From Polyangium fumosum (GTDB lineage: Bacteria; Myxococcota_A; Polyangia; Polyangiales; Polyangiaceae), in assembly GCF_005144585.1 (NCBI RefSeq), contig NZ_SSMQ01000060.1, forward strand, positions 1 through 64,000: DNA of 64,000 nt. Direction: 5' to 3'. Each line of letters begins with the position of its first letter. The first letter of the stretch is position 1. The notes below the pieces were generated by a model, which searched no databases, was not told where the DNA came from, and was given only the letters and a program-made list of their open reading frames with translations. A program made the translations under genes and the position numbers. Shown one piece after another: positions 36,356-45,706 of the stretch.

Positions 36356-37483
36356 ATGGAACCGGAAATCGAGCTGGAACGATTCGCCGCGCTTTGCGCG
36401 GAGGTCGAGGCAGGGACGCCCCTCGAGGAGGTTTTGCGCGTCGAGGCGCTCTCGGCCGAGGCCTGGGGCGTGAGCCGCAACGCCTGGATGGAGCGTATGT
36501 CGCGTGAGCCGGAGGCGACGCGGAACGCGCTGGAGGCACGGTACAAAGCAGCCTTCGATGCGCGCTCGCGGGCCATCGAGACGCGCAAGGCGCGTGCCGG
36601 AGGCAGCGAAGACGAGCCGACGCCGCCGCGCGCGCAATCGGTGCCGCTCGGGCTCATGGACACCGTGCCGATGTTGCCCACGGCCGATCCGGAGCAGCTC
36701 CTCGCGAGGCTCCGCGCGCGCAGAGCCGCCGCAGCGGCCGCAGCGGCCGAGGGCGTGACGCCGCCGCCGGTGACGGCGAGCGGCGCGCCTGCCGTGAAGG
36801 GTCCGCCGCCGCCGCCACGCGAGAGCGCGCCGGGCGCGATGTTGCCTCCGGAGGAGCACGCAGCGCCGATGCGGCCGCGCGTCGCGACGATCCCGGATCC
36901 GCTGCCCGCGCGGCAGACGTTGCCCGCGCAACCTGCGCCCTCGAGGCCCACGCTCCCGTTCCAGAGCGCGCCGCTCCCACCGCCGCCTCCGTCGCCCTCG
37001 TCGCCGGGCATGAAGGCCGTGGTGCTCCCGCCGCCCGTGCCGCCGCCGAAGCCGCTCGCCGCTGCGCCGCCGCCGCAACCATCACAGCCCGGGGGATACG
37101 GATACCCGCCGGCGCCAGGCACGCCGGCCGCGGCCGCGAGCACAGGGGCGCCGGTGTCGAGCACGTCCTACGCGTCGCAGCGCCCGACGCCCGTCCCGAT
37201 GCCGCCGACGGTGCCGCAGCCGATGACGCTCGCGGGCTTCCCGGCGGTCGCCTCGGGCCCGCAGCTCAGCCTCGAGCGGTACGCGGCGTTCGCCGCGGAG
37301 ATCGCGGTGAACCCCGTCGCGCTCGCCGAGATCCGCACGAAGTACGGGCTCACGGACACGGCACACACGACCGAGACCGAGGCCTGGCAGCGGCGCTTCG
37401 CGGCGGATCGCGAGACGTACGTGCGATACGCGACGCTGTACCAGCACTACCGCGACTGGTTCGCGGCGCGCGGCCCCCGCTGA
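36356..37483 (+). CDS. Proline-rich protein with the same small helical domain at both ends
   Basis: A 375-residue protein with no signal or membrane segment. The N-terminal 70 residues (LERFAALCAEVEAGTP... to RYKAAFDAR) and the last 70 (LERYAAFAAEIAVNPV... to HYRDWFAAR) are clearly homologous helical domains of about 65 residues. Between them lies a linker of more than 200 residues of Pro, Ala and short PPPPP runs. The layout suggests a flexible tether with two identical docking heads, perhaps a scaffold; this is inference. No known family. ATG at 36356 was taken; the preceding GTG would add one residue. The downstream region contains an element A half. Confidence 0.72.
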   Translation: MEPEIELERFAALCAEVEAGTPLEEVLRVEALSAEAWGVSRNAWMERMSREPEATRNALEARYKAAFDARSRAIETRKARAGGSEDEPTPPRAQSVPLGLMDTVPMLPTADPEQLLARLRARRAAAAAAAAEGVTPPPVTASGAPAVKGPPPPPRESAPGAMLPPEEHAAPMRPRVATIPDPLPARQTLPAQPAPSRPTLPFQSAPLPPPPPSPSSPGMKAVVLPPPVPPPKPLAAAPPPQPSQPGGYGYPPAPGTPAAAASTGAPVSSTSYASQRPTPVPMPPTVPQPMTLAGFPAVASGPQLSLERYAAFAAEIAVNPVALAEIRTKYGLTDTAHTTETEAWQRRFAADRETYVRYATLYQHYRDWFAARGPR

Positions 37484-37570
37484 TCGCTCGGCCTTCCTGG
37501 CCTCGAGCCGCTCGCGACGCCTGTAGAACACCCTCCGAGAGGACGTTCCACAGGCTCTCCGAGCTTTCTT

Positions 37571-37675
37571 GGGATCGACCGCATCGCGGTCGATCCACGA
37601 GAGGTCCAGGGCTGTGCCCTGGTTCGGGTCCAGGGGCGAAGAGCCCCTGGTCGGGGCCGGGGTGAAACCCCGGCG
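37571..37675. repeat. Element A, variant right half
   Basis: A hairpin with 11-bp arms (37572-37582 and 37586-37596) around the ATC loop is followed by the GC palindromes seen at 240-299 (the CAGGGGnnnnnnCCCCTGGTCGGGG pattern and GGGGTGAAACCCC). The stem sequence differs from other copies, but the ATC loop and pairing are the same. It lies between convergent genes, where it could serve as a terminator. Confidence 0.75.
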
Positions 37676-37715
37676 AGGCGCTGTGAACCCCCCTCGGAGA
37701 CGCGCAGCGAGCTTC

Positions 37716-39740
37716 TCAGCGCCCTGCGACCAATTGGCGGAGCAGCGCGCGGAGCTTCGGGAGGTCGAAGGGTTTTTCGAGCTGGGGGTTTCGGACCTCT
37801 TCGAGGAAGGCCCGCATGCGCGGCGTGAACGCGCCGCCCGTCACGAAGACGAGGCGCGCGGCGACGTCGGGCGCGCGCTCGCGCAGCGCCTCGTGGACGT
37901 CCACGCCCGTCACGTCGGGCATCATCAGATCGCAGAGGATCGCGTCGAACGTCGGATCCTTTTCGAGCAGCGCGAGCGCGTCGCGGCCGCTCGTCGAGAC
38001 CACGACGTCGTGCTCGTCGGCGAGGAACATCTTGAGGGCATTCGCGAGCGGCGCCTCGTCGTCGATCACGAGCACGCGGCCGCGGCGTGGCTTCACGTCG
38101 GGGGGCTTCGGCTTCATGGCTGGCTTCTGCGCGTGGTTCGGCTCGTCGACGCGGAGCGCCCGCGCGCCGTCGAGAGGTTTGCCGGCGGAGGCGCCGGGGG
38201 GGAGCACGACACGAAAGATCGTCTCGCCGGGCCTCGAGGCGAGATCGATCGTGCCGCCGAGGCGCGTGACGATCCCCTGGCAGATCCAGAGCCCGAGGCC
38301 CGTGCCCACGCCCGCGGGCTTCGTCGTGAAGAAGGGGTCGAAGATCTGCGCCTTGACGTCGTCGGGGATGCCAGGGCCCGAGTCCATCACCTCCACGACC
38401 ACGCGCCCCGCGTCGCCGACGTAGGTGCGCAGCCGGATCAGGTTCGCGGCCGCGTTCCCTTCGGGCAACGCCTGCGCCGCGTTGACGAGCAGGTTCACGA
38501 AGACCTGGCCGAGCCGCGCTTCGTTGGCGTCGACGAGTGGCACGTCGTCGTACTGCTTCACGAGCCGCGCGCGATGGCGGATCTCGCCGAAGACCATGTT
38601 GAGCGAGGCGTCGAGCACGCGGCGCACGTCGGTCGGCGCGATCTCGCCGTCGTCCGCGCGCGAGAACGTCCGCAGATCCCGCACGATGCTGCGCATGCGC
38701 TCGGCCGCCTCGCGCGCGCCGTCGATCGCCGCTTCGAGCTCCAGCACGCGCTGCGTGAGCTCGCCCGGCGTGAGATCCGCGGCGTGCTCGAGGACCTCGA
38801 CGCGTTGCTTCAACGCGGGCAGCGCCTCGCCGGTCGCCACCGTGAGCTGCGTGAGCACGTAGGCGAGGGGGCTGTTGATCTCGTGCGCCACCCCGGCCGC
38901 GAGCGTGCCGACCGCGGCCATGCGCTCGGCTTGCACGAGGCGCGCTTGCATCTGCTTGCGCTCGGTCAGATCACGCGCGACGCCGAGGGTCGCCGGTGCG
39001 CCGTCGTAGTCGACGAGCAGGCTCACGACCTCGGCGTGGACGATGGATCCGTCGCGACGGAGCAGCCGGTATTCGTGCGGGGAGACCGACGTGCCGCGCT
39101 CGAGATCGGCGTGGTTTTGCTCGTGCGTGATGCGCTCGTCGGGATGAACGGAGTCCCGCGCGAGGCGCCCGATGAGCTCGCCGGCGCGCTCGTAGCCGAG
39201 GTACGTGATGAGCGCGGGGTTCGCATAGATCCACCGGCCTTGACGCACCACGCCGATGGCGTCGGGCGCGTGCTCGATGAGCGCACGGAACCGCGCCTCC
39301 GAGCGTTTCAGCGCCTCCTCGGCGGCCTGCCGCTCGGTCACGTTCTCGCGGAGCGCGGCGAGCGCGCGGTTTCGCTCCGTGAGATCCTCGACCACGCCCA
39401 TGCCGCCGATGACCTCGCCGCTGGCGCTCCGGAGCGGGCAAAGGCGCATCGAGACCCACACGATGGCGTCGCTCGTGGTCGCCTGATAACGGCCCTCGTA
39501 CGTGCTCGACGCGCCGGCGAGGGCACCCTCGATCGAGGGCAACACGGCGCGGTCGCGCAGCCCGTGCATGTCGAGGGACGCGAGCCGCTCGTTCGTCGTC
39601 TGGAGGAGCTGCGTGAAGCGCGCGTTCCACGTGGTGAGCCGGAGGTTCCGGTCGTACAGGAACACGCCGACGGGCGCCTGTTCGAAGAGCGTGCGGTAAC
39701 GCTCCTCGGATTGTCGCAGGGCCTCGCTGGTATCGCTCAT
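37716..39740 (-). CDS. Hybrid histidine kinase: PAS-PAS-HisKA-HATPase-REC
   Basis: A 674-residue cytoplasmic sensor. Two PAS domains (about 10-130 and 140-265, the second with YANPALITYLGYE and HPDER) precede HisKA with H286 in AHEINSPLAYV. The HATPase domain (NLLVNAAQAL, DSGPGIP, GTGLGLWI) and a C-terminal receiver with phospho-acceptor D604 (ILCDLMMPD) follow. No membrane segments exist, so it senses a cytoplasmic signal. The presence of the final receiver means phosphate may be passed on to a separate phosphotransfer protein or used for self-control. No partner regulator is adjacent. Confidence 0.95.
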   Translation of the reverse strand: MSDTSEALRQSEERYRTLFEQAPVGVFLYDRNLRLTTWNARFTQLLQTTNERLASLDMHGLRDRAVLPSIEGALAGASSTYEGRYQATTSDAIVWVSMRLCPLRSASGEVIGGMGVVEDLTERNRALAALRENVTERQAAEEALKRSEARFRALIEHAPDAIGVVRQGRWIYANPALITYLGYERAGELIGRLARDSVHPDERITHEQNHADLERGTSVSPHEYRLLRRDGSIVHAEVVSLLVDYDGAPATLGVARDLTERKQMQARLVQAERMAAVGTLAAGVAHEINSPLAYVLTQLTVATGEALPALKQRVEVLEHAADLTPGELTQRVLELEAAIDGAREAAERMRSIVRDLRTFSRADDGEIAPTDVRRVLDASLNMVFGEIRHRARLVKQYDDVPLVDANEARLGQVFVNLLVNAAQALPEGNAAANLIRLRTYVGDAGRVVVEVMDSGPGIPDDVKAQIFDPFFTTKPAGVGTGLGLWICQGIVTRLGGTIDLASRPGETIFRVVLPPGASAGKPLDGARALRVDEPNHAQKPAMKPKPPDVKPRRGRVLVIDDEAPLANALKMFLADEHDVVVSTSGRDALALLEKDPTFDAILCDLMMPDVTGVDVHEALRERAPDVAARLVFVTGGAFTPRMRAFLEEVRNPQLEKPFDLPKLRALLRQLVAGR

Positions 39741-39969
39741 CCGTAGAACCCCGACGCGCGCGCCGTTCTCCCGCCTCCGAGCCTTCGTCCACGTGCCGTG
39801 GTCGTGAACGAGCCGACGGCGGCCTGCGCCAGCATGCCAAAATGCGAGGCCCTACGAACGGAAAAAGGCGTCCACCCCTGCGTTGTGGGCGAGGGGCGAC
39901 GCCTCTTCGTCTCGGGTCAGCGTGCGCGCGGGTGTTCCGCGCGTACCGCCGAGAGGTCCGAACGTCCGG

Positions 39970-40140
39970 TCAGGACGCTTGTTCGGTCTTCGGGGCCTTG
40001 TCGGCCTTGGTCTTCTTCCGCGCCTCGGCGTCCAGCAGGCCAATACGCGCCTTCTGGCCACGCTTGATCCGCTTCTTCTTCAGCGGCGTGGAGAGCCACT
40101 CGTGCCGCAACCGGATGTTCCACTTCGGGGTATTCGCCAT
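39970..40140 (-). CDS. Small basic protein (56 residues), unknown
   Basis: A short frame read directly from the sequence. It begins MANTPKWNIRLRHEWL, is extremely rich in Lys and Arg (TPLKKKRIKRGQKARIG, then EARKKTKADKAPK) and ends TEQAS. Third-position G/C is high, as in true genes here, and stop codons surround it. The basic, helical character resembles small ribosome-associated or nucleic-acid-binding proteins, but I see no match to a named family. It stands alone on the minus strand, 75 nt downstream of the PEGA-like lipoprotein gene, in otherwise empty DNA (39741-39969 holds nothing recognisable). Confidence 0.6.
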   Translation of the reverse strand: MANTPKWNIRLRHEWLSTPLKKKRIKRGQKARIGLLDAEARKKTKADKAPKTEQAS

Positions 40141-40215
40141 GTCTATCCTCGGAGAGCGCGGGACCGTAGCGAAACAGCCCGCAGAGTCAAGTCCTTCTTG
40201 CCCGAACGGGCGTGA

Positions 40216-40530
40216 TCAGTCCGGGATTTTCACGAGGCCCACGTCGAGGTGGATCGGCGGATCCCCCTCGCGGGCCTCGACGAGCTTGTCCCAGGGAAAA
40301 AAGCCAGGTTTTTCCACGGTGATCCGGTGCTTGCCCGGCGGCAGGGCGACGCCGCGCTTCGCCACGAACGCGAGCGCCCCGATGTACATGTCGTCGATCG
40401 TCACCGACGCGTCCGGGGCGTTGCCCTTCACGCGCAGCGAGACCGTGGCCGGCGCGCTCGGCGCACATGCCCCGATGAGAAGGCTGCACAAGAGGGCCGC
40501 CAAGCTCCCGCGTTTCGTGCTCGTTTCCAT
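40216..40530 (-). CDS. Small lipoprotein with a PEGA-like domain
   Basis: A 104-residue protein. The signal ends in SLLIGAC, a very good lipobox. The mature part, about 80 residues, resembles a single PEGA domain: VSLRVKGNAPDASVTIDDMYIG, then ALPPGKHRITVEKPGFFPW. PEGA domains are small surface or periplasmic modules, often next to kinases or carbohydrate-binding proteins. Its ATG overlaps the guaA TGA by one base (TGATG), so it is translated from the guaA mRNA, though no functional link is known. Confidence 0.82.
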   Translation of the reverse strand: METSTKRGSLAALLCSLLIGACAPSAPATVSLRVKGNAPDASVTIDDMYIGALAFVAKRGVALPPGKHRITVEKPGFFPWDKLVEAREGDPPIHLDVGLVKIPD

Positions 40531-42086
40531 CACTCCCACTCGATCGTAGCCGGAGGCTTCGACGAGACATCGTACACGACGCGGTTCACGCCGCGGACCT
40601 CGTTGATGATCCGCGCGCTCGTTCGTCCGAGCACCTCGTGCGGGATCCGCGCCCAGTCGGCCGTCATGCCGTCCTTCGACTCCACGGCCCGGAGCGCGAT
40701 CACCTCGTCGTACGTGCGCTCGTCGCCCATCACGCCGACGGTACGGACGGGCAAGATCACGCAGAAGCTCTGCCAGATCTTGTCGTAGAGCCCCGCCTCG
40801 CGGATCTCCTCCTCGAAGATCGCGTCGGCCTCGCGCAGGACCTGGAGCCGCTCCTCGGTGAGCGGGCCGAGGCAACGCACGGCAAGGCCGGGGCCGGGGA
40901 AGGGGTGGCGCCAGAGCAGGTGGTGCGGGATGCCCATCGTCGCGCCGACCGCGCGCACCTCGTCCTTGAAGAGCTCACGCAGCGGCTCGACGAGGCCAAG
41001 CTTCATGCGCTCCGGCAAGCCGCCGACGTTGTGGTGGCTCTTGATCACCGCGCTCGGGCCCTTCGCCGAGACGCTCTCGATCACGTCCGGGTAGAGCGTG
41101 CCCTGCACGAGGAAGCGGCAATCCTCGATCTTCTTCGCCTCCTCCTCGAAGACCTCGATGAAGACGCGGCCGATCGTCTTGCGCTTCTGCTCGGGATCCG
41201 TGACGCCGGCGAGCGCGTCGAGGAAACGCTCGCGGGCGTCCACGTGCACGAGCCGGAGGTGGTAGTGGTCGCCGAACATCTTCACGACCTGCTCGGCCTC
41301 GCCTTTTCGCAAGAGGCCGTTGTCGACGAAGATGCAGACGAGCCGGTCGCCGAGCGCGCGGTGGCAGAGGATCGCGGCGACCGAGGAGTCGACGCCGCCC
41401 GAGAGGCCACACACGGCGCTCGCGTCGGGGCCGACCTTCTGGCGGATCGCCTCGACCGATTCCTCGACGAACGAGGCCGGGGTCCACGTGGGCTCGAGGC
41501 CGCAGACGTCGAAGAGGAACGCTTCGAGCAGGTCTTTGCCGCGGTGCGTGTGCGCGACCTCGGGGTGGAACTGCAGGCCGTAGATGCGGCGCTCGTCGTC
41601 GGCGATCGCGGCGAACGGGGTGGTGTCGGTGGTGCCGAGCGTGGAGAAGCCAGGCGGGAGCTCGACGACCTTGTCGCCATGGCTCATCCAGACGTCGAGG
41701 ACGTCGCCGTCGTTGAAGCGGCTGAAGACGCCGGCGGCGCGGGTCGTACGGACCAGCGCGGGCCCATATTCGCCCTCGGCGCCGCGCTCGACCTTGCCGC
41801 CGAGCAGGTGCGAGAGGAGCTGCATGCCGTAGCAGATGCCGAGGATCGGGATGCCAACGGAGAAGAGCTCAGCCGAGAGGTGCGGGGCGCCCTCGCCGTA
41901 CACGCTCGACGGTCCGCCCGAGAGGATGATGCCGCGGGGCGCAAGCTCGCGGATGCGCTCGATCGGCAGGTCATAGCGGTAGACCTCGCAGTACACGGAG
42001 GCCTCGCGGATCCGGCGGGCAATGAGCTGGGTGTACTGCGAACCGAAATCCAGGATCAGGACGAGGTCCCGTCGGCCAGTGAGCAT
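40530..42086 (-). CDS. guaA: GMP synthase (glutamine-hydrolysing)
   Basis: Converts XMP to GMP with ATP and glutamine. The 518-residue protein has a class I glutaminase domain (catalytic C85 in GICYGMQLL, His-Glu in LQFHPEVAH), an ATP-pyrophosphatase domain (P-loop [12 protein letters not shown]) and the C-terminal dimerisation domain ending PPATIEWE. The length is normal. The frame is open for 97 codons upstream, but the start at [20 protein letters not shown] matches the family exactly. The gene for the small PEGA-like lipoprotein overlaps its end. Confidence 0.97.
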   Translation of the reverse strand: MLTGRRDLVLILDFGSQYTQLIARRIREASVYCEVYRYDLPIERIRELAPRGIILSGGPSSVYGEGAPHLSAELFSVGIPILGICYGMQLLSHLLGGKVERGAEGEYGPALVRTTRAAGVFSRFNDGDVLDVWMSHGDKVVELPPGFSTLGTTDTTPFAAIADDERRIYGLQFHPEVAHTHRGKDLLEAFLFDVCGLEPTWTPASFVEESVEAIRQKVGPDASAVCGLSGGVDSSVAAILCHRALGDRLVCIFVDNGLLRKGEAEQVVKMFGDHYHLRLVHVDARERFLDALAGVTDPEQKRKTIGRVFIEVFEEEAKKIEDCRFLVQGTLYPDVIESVSAKGPSAVIKSHHNVGGLPERMKLGLVEPLRELFKDEVRAVGATMGIPHHLLWRHPFPGPGLAVRCLGPLTEERLQVLREADAIFEEEIREAGLYDKIWQSFCVILPVRTVGVMGDERTYDEVIALRAVESKDGMTADWARIPHEVLGRTSARIINEVRGVNRVVYDVSSKPPATIEWE

Positions 42087-42145
42087 GGTCGCCGCGCTAG
42101 CACTTTTCGCGGGAGGGGGCGAGCACCGGAGCGGGCGCGAAGAAG

Positions 42146-42637
42146 CTAGATGGGAATGGGCGTCGGGACGAACGAGGTCATCCCCGGCGGAACGGGGACA
42201 TCGGGGTGTTTCTCCAGGATGGCGGCGAGGGCCTTGGCAAGGCGCTCGCCGTCGGCCGGATCGCTGCCACGCGCCGAGTAAAAGACCGCATATCTGCCGG
42301 CGAAAGCAGGCGGAGTGGGCCCATCGTCCACGGCGAGCGCGACGGAGAGGCGCACGACGGCCCGATCCTTCTCGCACACGAGCATGAGGACGCCGTCCTG
42401 GACCGCGCGAATTTCGCGCACGGCAAACCCGTCGAGCGTGCTGCCAGGCGCGAGGGGCGCGACGAGGGCAAGCTCGGCAGGGCCAGCCGGGCGGGGCGCA
42501 GGCGCAGGGCGGGAGGACACGACGGGGAGCGGCGAGGCGTCGGTCGAGGCATCACCGCGCGAGCACGCAGGGAGGGCGAGGAGCAAAGCAGGGAGGACGA
42601 GCGAGCCAAGCCGAATCACGGGAGGCGAGGGTATCAT
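42146..42637 (-). CDS. Hypothetical lipoprotein
   Basis: A 163-residue protein with a lipoprotein signal ([13 protein letters not shown]) and a Pro/Ala-rich linker ([17 protein letters not shown]). A domain of about 100 residues follows ([22 protein letters not shown], then [27 protein letters not shown]). The pattern of two beta strands and a late helix is compact, but I do not recognise it. The gene lies 59 nt upstream of guaA, in the same direction, and may share its promoter. Upstream lies a large repeat region without genes. Confidence 0.75.
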   Translation of the reverse strand: MIPSPPVIRLGSLVLPALLLALPACSRGDASTDASPLPVVSSRPAPAPRPAGPAELALVAPLAPGSTLDGFAVREIRAVQDGVLMLVCEKDRAVVRLSVALAVDDGPTPPAFAGRYAVFYSARGSDPADGERLAKALAAILEKHPDVPVPPGMTSFVPTPIPI

Positions 42638-42654
42638 CCCAGTTCACGCAGCGC

Positions 42655-42850
42655 CGCCGCCGGGGCGCTGCCCCCCGGGGCGCTGCCCCGGTCCCCGCGG
42701 GGGGCTGTCCGCCCCCTCGACCCCGGACCAGCCAGGGGCTGGACCCAGGTTTGAAAAACTGCGCGGTGCGCAGTTTTTCAAACAGGCCGGCGAAGGAGCC
42801 AGGTTGCCAGCAGAAGCAGTCGCGCGGCTGTCTTGGTGGCCTTCAGCGAT
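42655..42850. repeat. Element A, copy 2 left half and core
   Basis: The same GC palindromes as at 1-60 lead to the best hairpin of the family: 16-bp stem (42749-42764 with 42768-42783) and 3-nt loop. The core with AGCCAGGTTGCCAGCAG follows. The matching right half is displaced to 43260-43415 by a tandem array, so this copy is an element A that has been expanded in its core. Confidence 0.8.
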
Positions 42851-42904
42851 GAGCCCATGGGCTCCCGCAGCGAGCCCGCCACGCCTTCCATCGTTCCCGC
42901 GCCT

Positions 42905-43215
42905 CCGAGGCACGTCCTCGTCGCTTCGAGGCACGGCCTCGCACCTCCAGAGGCCCGAGCGCACTCCTCGGAGACACGTCCTCGTTCCTTCGAGGCACGG
43001 CCTCGTGCCTCTGGAGGCTCGAGTGCACGCCCCAGAGACACGTCCTCGTTCCTTCGAGGCACGGCCTCGTGCCTCTGGAGACTCGAGCGCACGCCCCGGA
43101 GACGCGTCCTCGTCGCTTCGAGGCACGGCCTCGTGCCTCCGGAGACTCGAGCGCACGCCCCGGAGACACGTCCTCGTTCCTTCGAGGCACGGCCTCGTGC
43201 CTCTGGAGGCTCATC
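42905..43215. repeat. Tandem repeat, period exactly 64 bp (five units)
   Basis: The marker CACGTCCTCG (one variant CGCGTCCTCG) occurs at 42911, 42975, 43039, 43103 and 43167, each 64 bp apart. Units are highly similar, so the array is recent. Most units contain a perfect hairpin (GAGGCACG, loop GCCT, CGTGCCTC). Since 64 is not a multiple of three, one unit is read in all three frames in turn; long frames on both strands here are artefacts of the repeat. The array lies between the two halves of an element A. Confidence 0.9.
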
Positions 43216-43415
43216 CATGTAAGGAGCCAGGTTGCCATCCGAACCCGCAGCGGGGCTGCCTTGGTCGGCAACGTCGGTGCTGGTCTTGACCGGGCCTGTT
43301 CGATGAACTGCGCATCGCGCAGTTCATCGAGCTTGGGTCCAGCGCCTCGCTGGTCCGGGGTGGAGGGGGCGGATAGCCCCCTCCTGGGGCCTGGGGCAAC
43401 GCCCCAGCTCCGGGC
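43215..43415. repeat. Element A, copy 2 core end and right half
   Basis: The core words AGGAGCCAGGTTGCCA and CTGGTCTTGACCGGGCC repeat those of copy 1. The hairpin 43300-43313 with 43317-43330 is identical to that at 192-222, followed by the inverted GC palindromes. Downstream lies the SDR gene, whose ATG is about 60 nt away; the repeat therefore occupies most of the space where its promoter should be. Confidence 0.8.
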
Positions 43416-43472
43416 CTCCGAGCGCTCGCTGCGCTGGCAAAAGGCGGGGAGAATCGGTAGCGTGCCGTGCTC

Positions 43473-44240
43473 ATGGGGAAGCTGACGGACAAGGTCGTCA
43501 TTATTACGGGGGCTTCGGGGGGCATTGGGACGGCGACGGCTGCGCTCTTTTCGCGCGAGGGGGCCAAGCTTGTGCTGGTCGGCCGTGATGAAGAGCGGCT
43601 GCGGCAGGCCGCGGAGGGGTGTGATTCTGCGCGGACACGCACCGTGGTCGCGGACGTTCGAACGGCCGAAGACACCAAGCGGTATGTCGACGCGGCGGTT
43701 CAGGCCTTCGGCGGGGTCGACGTGCTTTTTGCGAATGCGGGGTCCGAGGGGATGGTCACGCCCATCGCTGACCTCGACGTGGCGGTGCTCGACGACCTTC
43801 ACGCGATTCATGTCCGCGGGGCGTTCCTGGGCATCCAGAAGGTCATTCCGCACATGCGGGAGCGGGGTGGGGGGAGCATTGTGGTCACGTCGTCGACGGC
43901 GGCCATCAACTCGTTCCCGGGGTGCGCTGCGTATGCGACGAGCAAGGCGGCGGTGCTTGCGCTCGTGCGCACGGCGGCGGCTGAGCTCGCGCCCGTGAAC
44001 ATTCGGGTCAATGCGATGGTCCCGGGCGGCGTCGACAACCGCATGATGTACGCGTTCACCGAACAAATGGCCCCGGGGCACGCCGAGGCGTTGCGGGCTG
44101 GCTACCAGCAAATGATTCCCGCCCGTCGCGTGGCCACCAACGAGGAAATGGCGAAGCTCGCGCTTTTCCTCGCGTCGGATGATTCGAGTTATTGCCACGG
44201 GGCGAGCTTCGTGGCGGACGGCGGGTTGACGATCGTCTGA
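43473..44240 (+). CDS. Short-chain dehydrogenase/reductase
   Basis: A 255-residue classical SDR. The NAD(P)-binding motif is TGASGGIGTATA, NAG is present, catalytic Ser in VVTSSTAAI and Y-x3-K in YATSKAAV. The terminal CHGASFVADGGLTIV is the usual SDR ending. The acidic residue after the second strand is replaced by VGRDEERL (Arg-Asp), so cofactor choice is unclear. The substrate cannot be told from sequence; members act on fatty acids, steroids, sugars or polyketides. The start is the ATG; a GTG 6 nt earlier is also possible. Confidence 0.92.
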   Translation: MGKLTDKVVIITGASGGIGTATAALFSREGAKLVLVGRDEERLRQAAEGCDSARTRTVVADVRTAEDTKRYVDAAVQAFGGVDVLFANAGSEGMVTPIADLDVAVLDDLHAIHVRGAFLGIQKVIPHMRERGGGSIVVTSSTAAINSFPGCAAYATSKAAVLALVRTAAAELAPVNIRVNAMVPGGVDNRMMYAFTEQMAPGHAEALRAGYQQMIPARRVATNEEMAKLALFLASDDSSYCHGASFVADGGLTIV

Positions 44241-44272
44241 GGGGAGAGGGGAAGAAGGGGAGGAGCACCATC

Positions 44273-44746
44273 GTGAGCAAGGGGCCGCCGTCCGACAATG
44301 TCGTGCGTTTTCCGCCGTTGCCTCGTCTGCCGCCTCCGCCGCGCTTCCCGCAGGATCCTCGCCAGCGGCAAACCAGCAGGATCCTCGGCGGCATCGCCCG
44401 CGCCGTGTCAAACGAGATGGTGGTTTCCGGGCCCAATCTCGTGAAAGGGTTTCCGGCCTCGGCGGTGGATCTCGGCCGTCTGAAGACCGCGCTCGAACGC
44501 GGCGTGCACCGCCTCGACGCCGAGCAGGTCGCCGAGCGGTGGGACGAAGTCTTCGCGTGGATGTGCCGCGTCGTCGGCGCCTGGGTGCAGCGCAGCAAGA
44601 TGCTGAGGATCGTGCAGTGTGAAGGCGGGATCCGCGTCGAGATCCAGACGCAGGATGATCATGGGTACTACGACTACGCATTCGACGTGTTCCCAGGGCG
44701 TACCACCGGGGCTGCGGCCAGGAAGCGCAAAGGGACGAACGGATGA
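44273..44746 (+). CDS. Hypothetical protein
   Basis: A 157-residue protein without recognisable family. The N-terminal 40 residues are Pro/Arg-rich (PPLPRLPPPPRFP). The rest is a compact domain of helices (AVDLGRLKTALERGVHRLD, ERWDEVFAWMCRVVGAW) and a C-terminal beta hairpin (IVQCEGGIRVEIQTQDDHGYYDYAFDVFPG, read in segments). GTG was chosen because a GGAGG precedes it by 7 nt; the frame continues upstream into the SDR gene. It lies 32 nt after the SDR stop, so both genes are probably one transcript. Confidence 0.65.
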   Translation: MSKGPPSDNVVRFPPLPRLPPPPRFPQDPRQRQTSRILGGIARAVSNEMVVSGPNLVKGFPASAVDLGRLKTALERGVHRLDAEQVAERWDEVFAWMCRVVGAWVQRSKMLRIVQCEGGIRVEIQTQDDHGYYDYAFDVFPGRTTGAAARKRKGTNG

Positions 44747-44906
44747 CGCTCCGTGCCGGACCGGGCCGCTCGTGAGGGCGGCCCGCATCGTCCATGGTGC
44801 CCTCGCCGATCCTGGCGGATCCCGCCCCCGTCGCGCGCGCCCGTCCGTACCCGTTTCTCCCGTACAATCTGGCCCGTCCTCGCACCCTCGGCTATAACCT
44901 GCTCCG

Positions 44907-45704
44907 ATGTGTCGCCTCTTCGGTGTTGTTTCGAGGCACGTCGAACCTCACCCCGAGCCGCTCGCCACGGCTCCCAAGAGCCTCGCGGCCCTGTCGCCCG
45001 AGCACCCGCATGGCTGGGGGATCGCTGCCCATGACGGGAAAACCTGGGCGATCCACAAGAGCCCGACGTGCGCGCACGCGGACCCGACGTTCCACACGAT
45101 CGCCTCGAACGCCCGCGGGCGTATCGTCCTCGCCCACGTCCGCAAAGCCACGGTCGGAAAGACCGGCCTCACCAATACCCACCCGTTCCGCCGGGATGCG
45201 TGGGTGTTCGCGCACAATGGCACCATCTCGGACGTCGCGTGGCTCGAACGGCGCACCTCGCAATCGCGCAGGCGGGAGATCACGGGGGATACGGACAGCG
45301 AGCGGTTGTTCGCGTTCCTGATGACCGCGCTCGACGAGGTCGGCGCCACGTACGGGAGCCGGCGCGCGCCGGGCGGCGCGGTCCACCGCGCGATCGCCCG
45401 GGTCATCGAGGCCGCGACGGACAGGCCTCGCTTTGGCGCGATCAATTTTCTATTGAGTGATGGGGACGTGCTTTATGCCCATCGCTTTGGCCGGAGCTTG
45501 TACGTCTCGTCCGAGGCGGGCGTCGTCCGCATTGCGTCGGAGGCGCCGCACGAGGGCGCATGGCAGGAGGTCCCCGAGCGATCGCTCCTCTGCATCGAGG
45601 GCGGCGTCGCGCCGAGGGTCTCGCCCGTCGAAGCCAAACAAAGGGCTTTCGTGGGACGTCGTCGTCTTGGAGGACGTGGGTTCGAGATTCGGCGCGCCTT
45701 CTAA
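44907..45704 (+). CDS. Class II glutamine amidotransferase (YafJ-like)
   Basis: A 265-residue Ntn-type amidotransferase alone, with no synthetase domain. Cys2 (after Met removal it is the nucleophile) opens MCRLFGVVS; HPHGWGIA, AHVRKAT, THPF and AHNGTI are the other active-site signatures. Such free-standing proteins include YafJ and EgtC, a gamma-glutamyl hydrolase in ergothioneine synthesis. No egtB or egtD gene is adjacent, so the specific role is open. It ends 2 nt before the stop of a convergent lipoprotein gene. Confidence 0.9.
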   Translation: MCRLFGVVSRHVEPHPEPLATAPKSLAALSPEHPHGWGIAAHDGKTWAIHKSPTCAHADPTFHTIASNARGRIVLAHVRKATVGKTGLTNTHPFRRDAWVFAHNGTISDVAWLERRTSQSRRREITGDTDSERLFAFLMTALDEVGATYGSRRAPGGAVHRAIARVIEAATDRPRFGAINFLLSDGDVLYAHRFGRSLYVSSEAGVVRIASEAPHEGAWQEVPERSLLCIEGGVAPRVSPVEAKQRAFVGRRRLGGRGFEIRRAF

Positions 45705-45706
45705 GG

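Noticed and set aside
42905-43215. CRISPR array
   Set aside because: Units are uniform over the full 64 bp without unique spacers, and no cas genes are present.
42843-44885. 680-codon minus-strand frame across the 64-bp array and the SDR gene
   Set aside because: Its middle is translated tandem repeat and the rest is antisense of the SDR; no start signal or homology.
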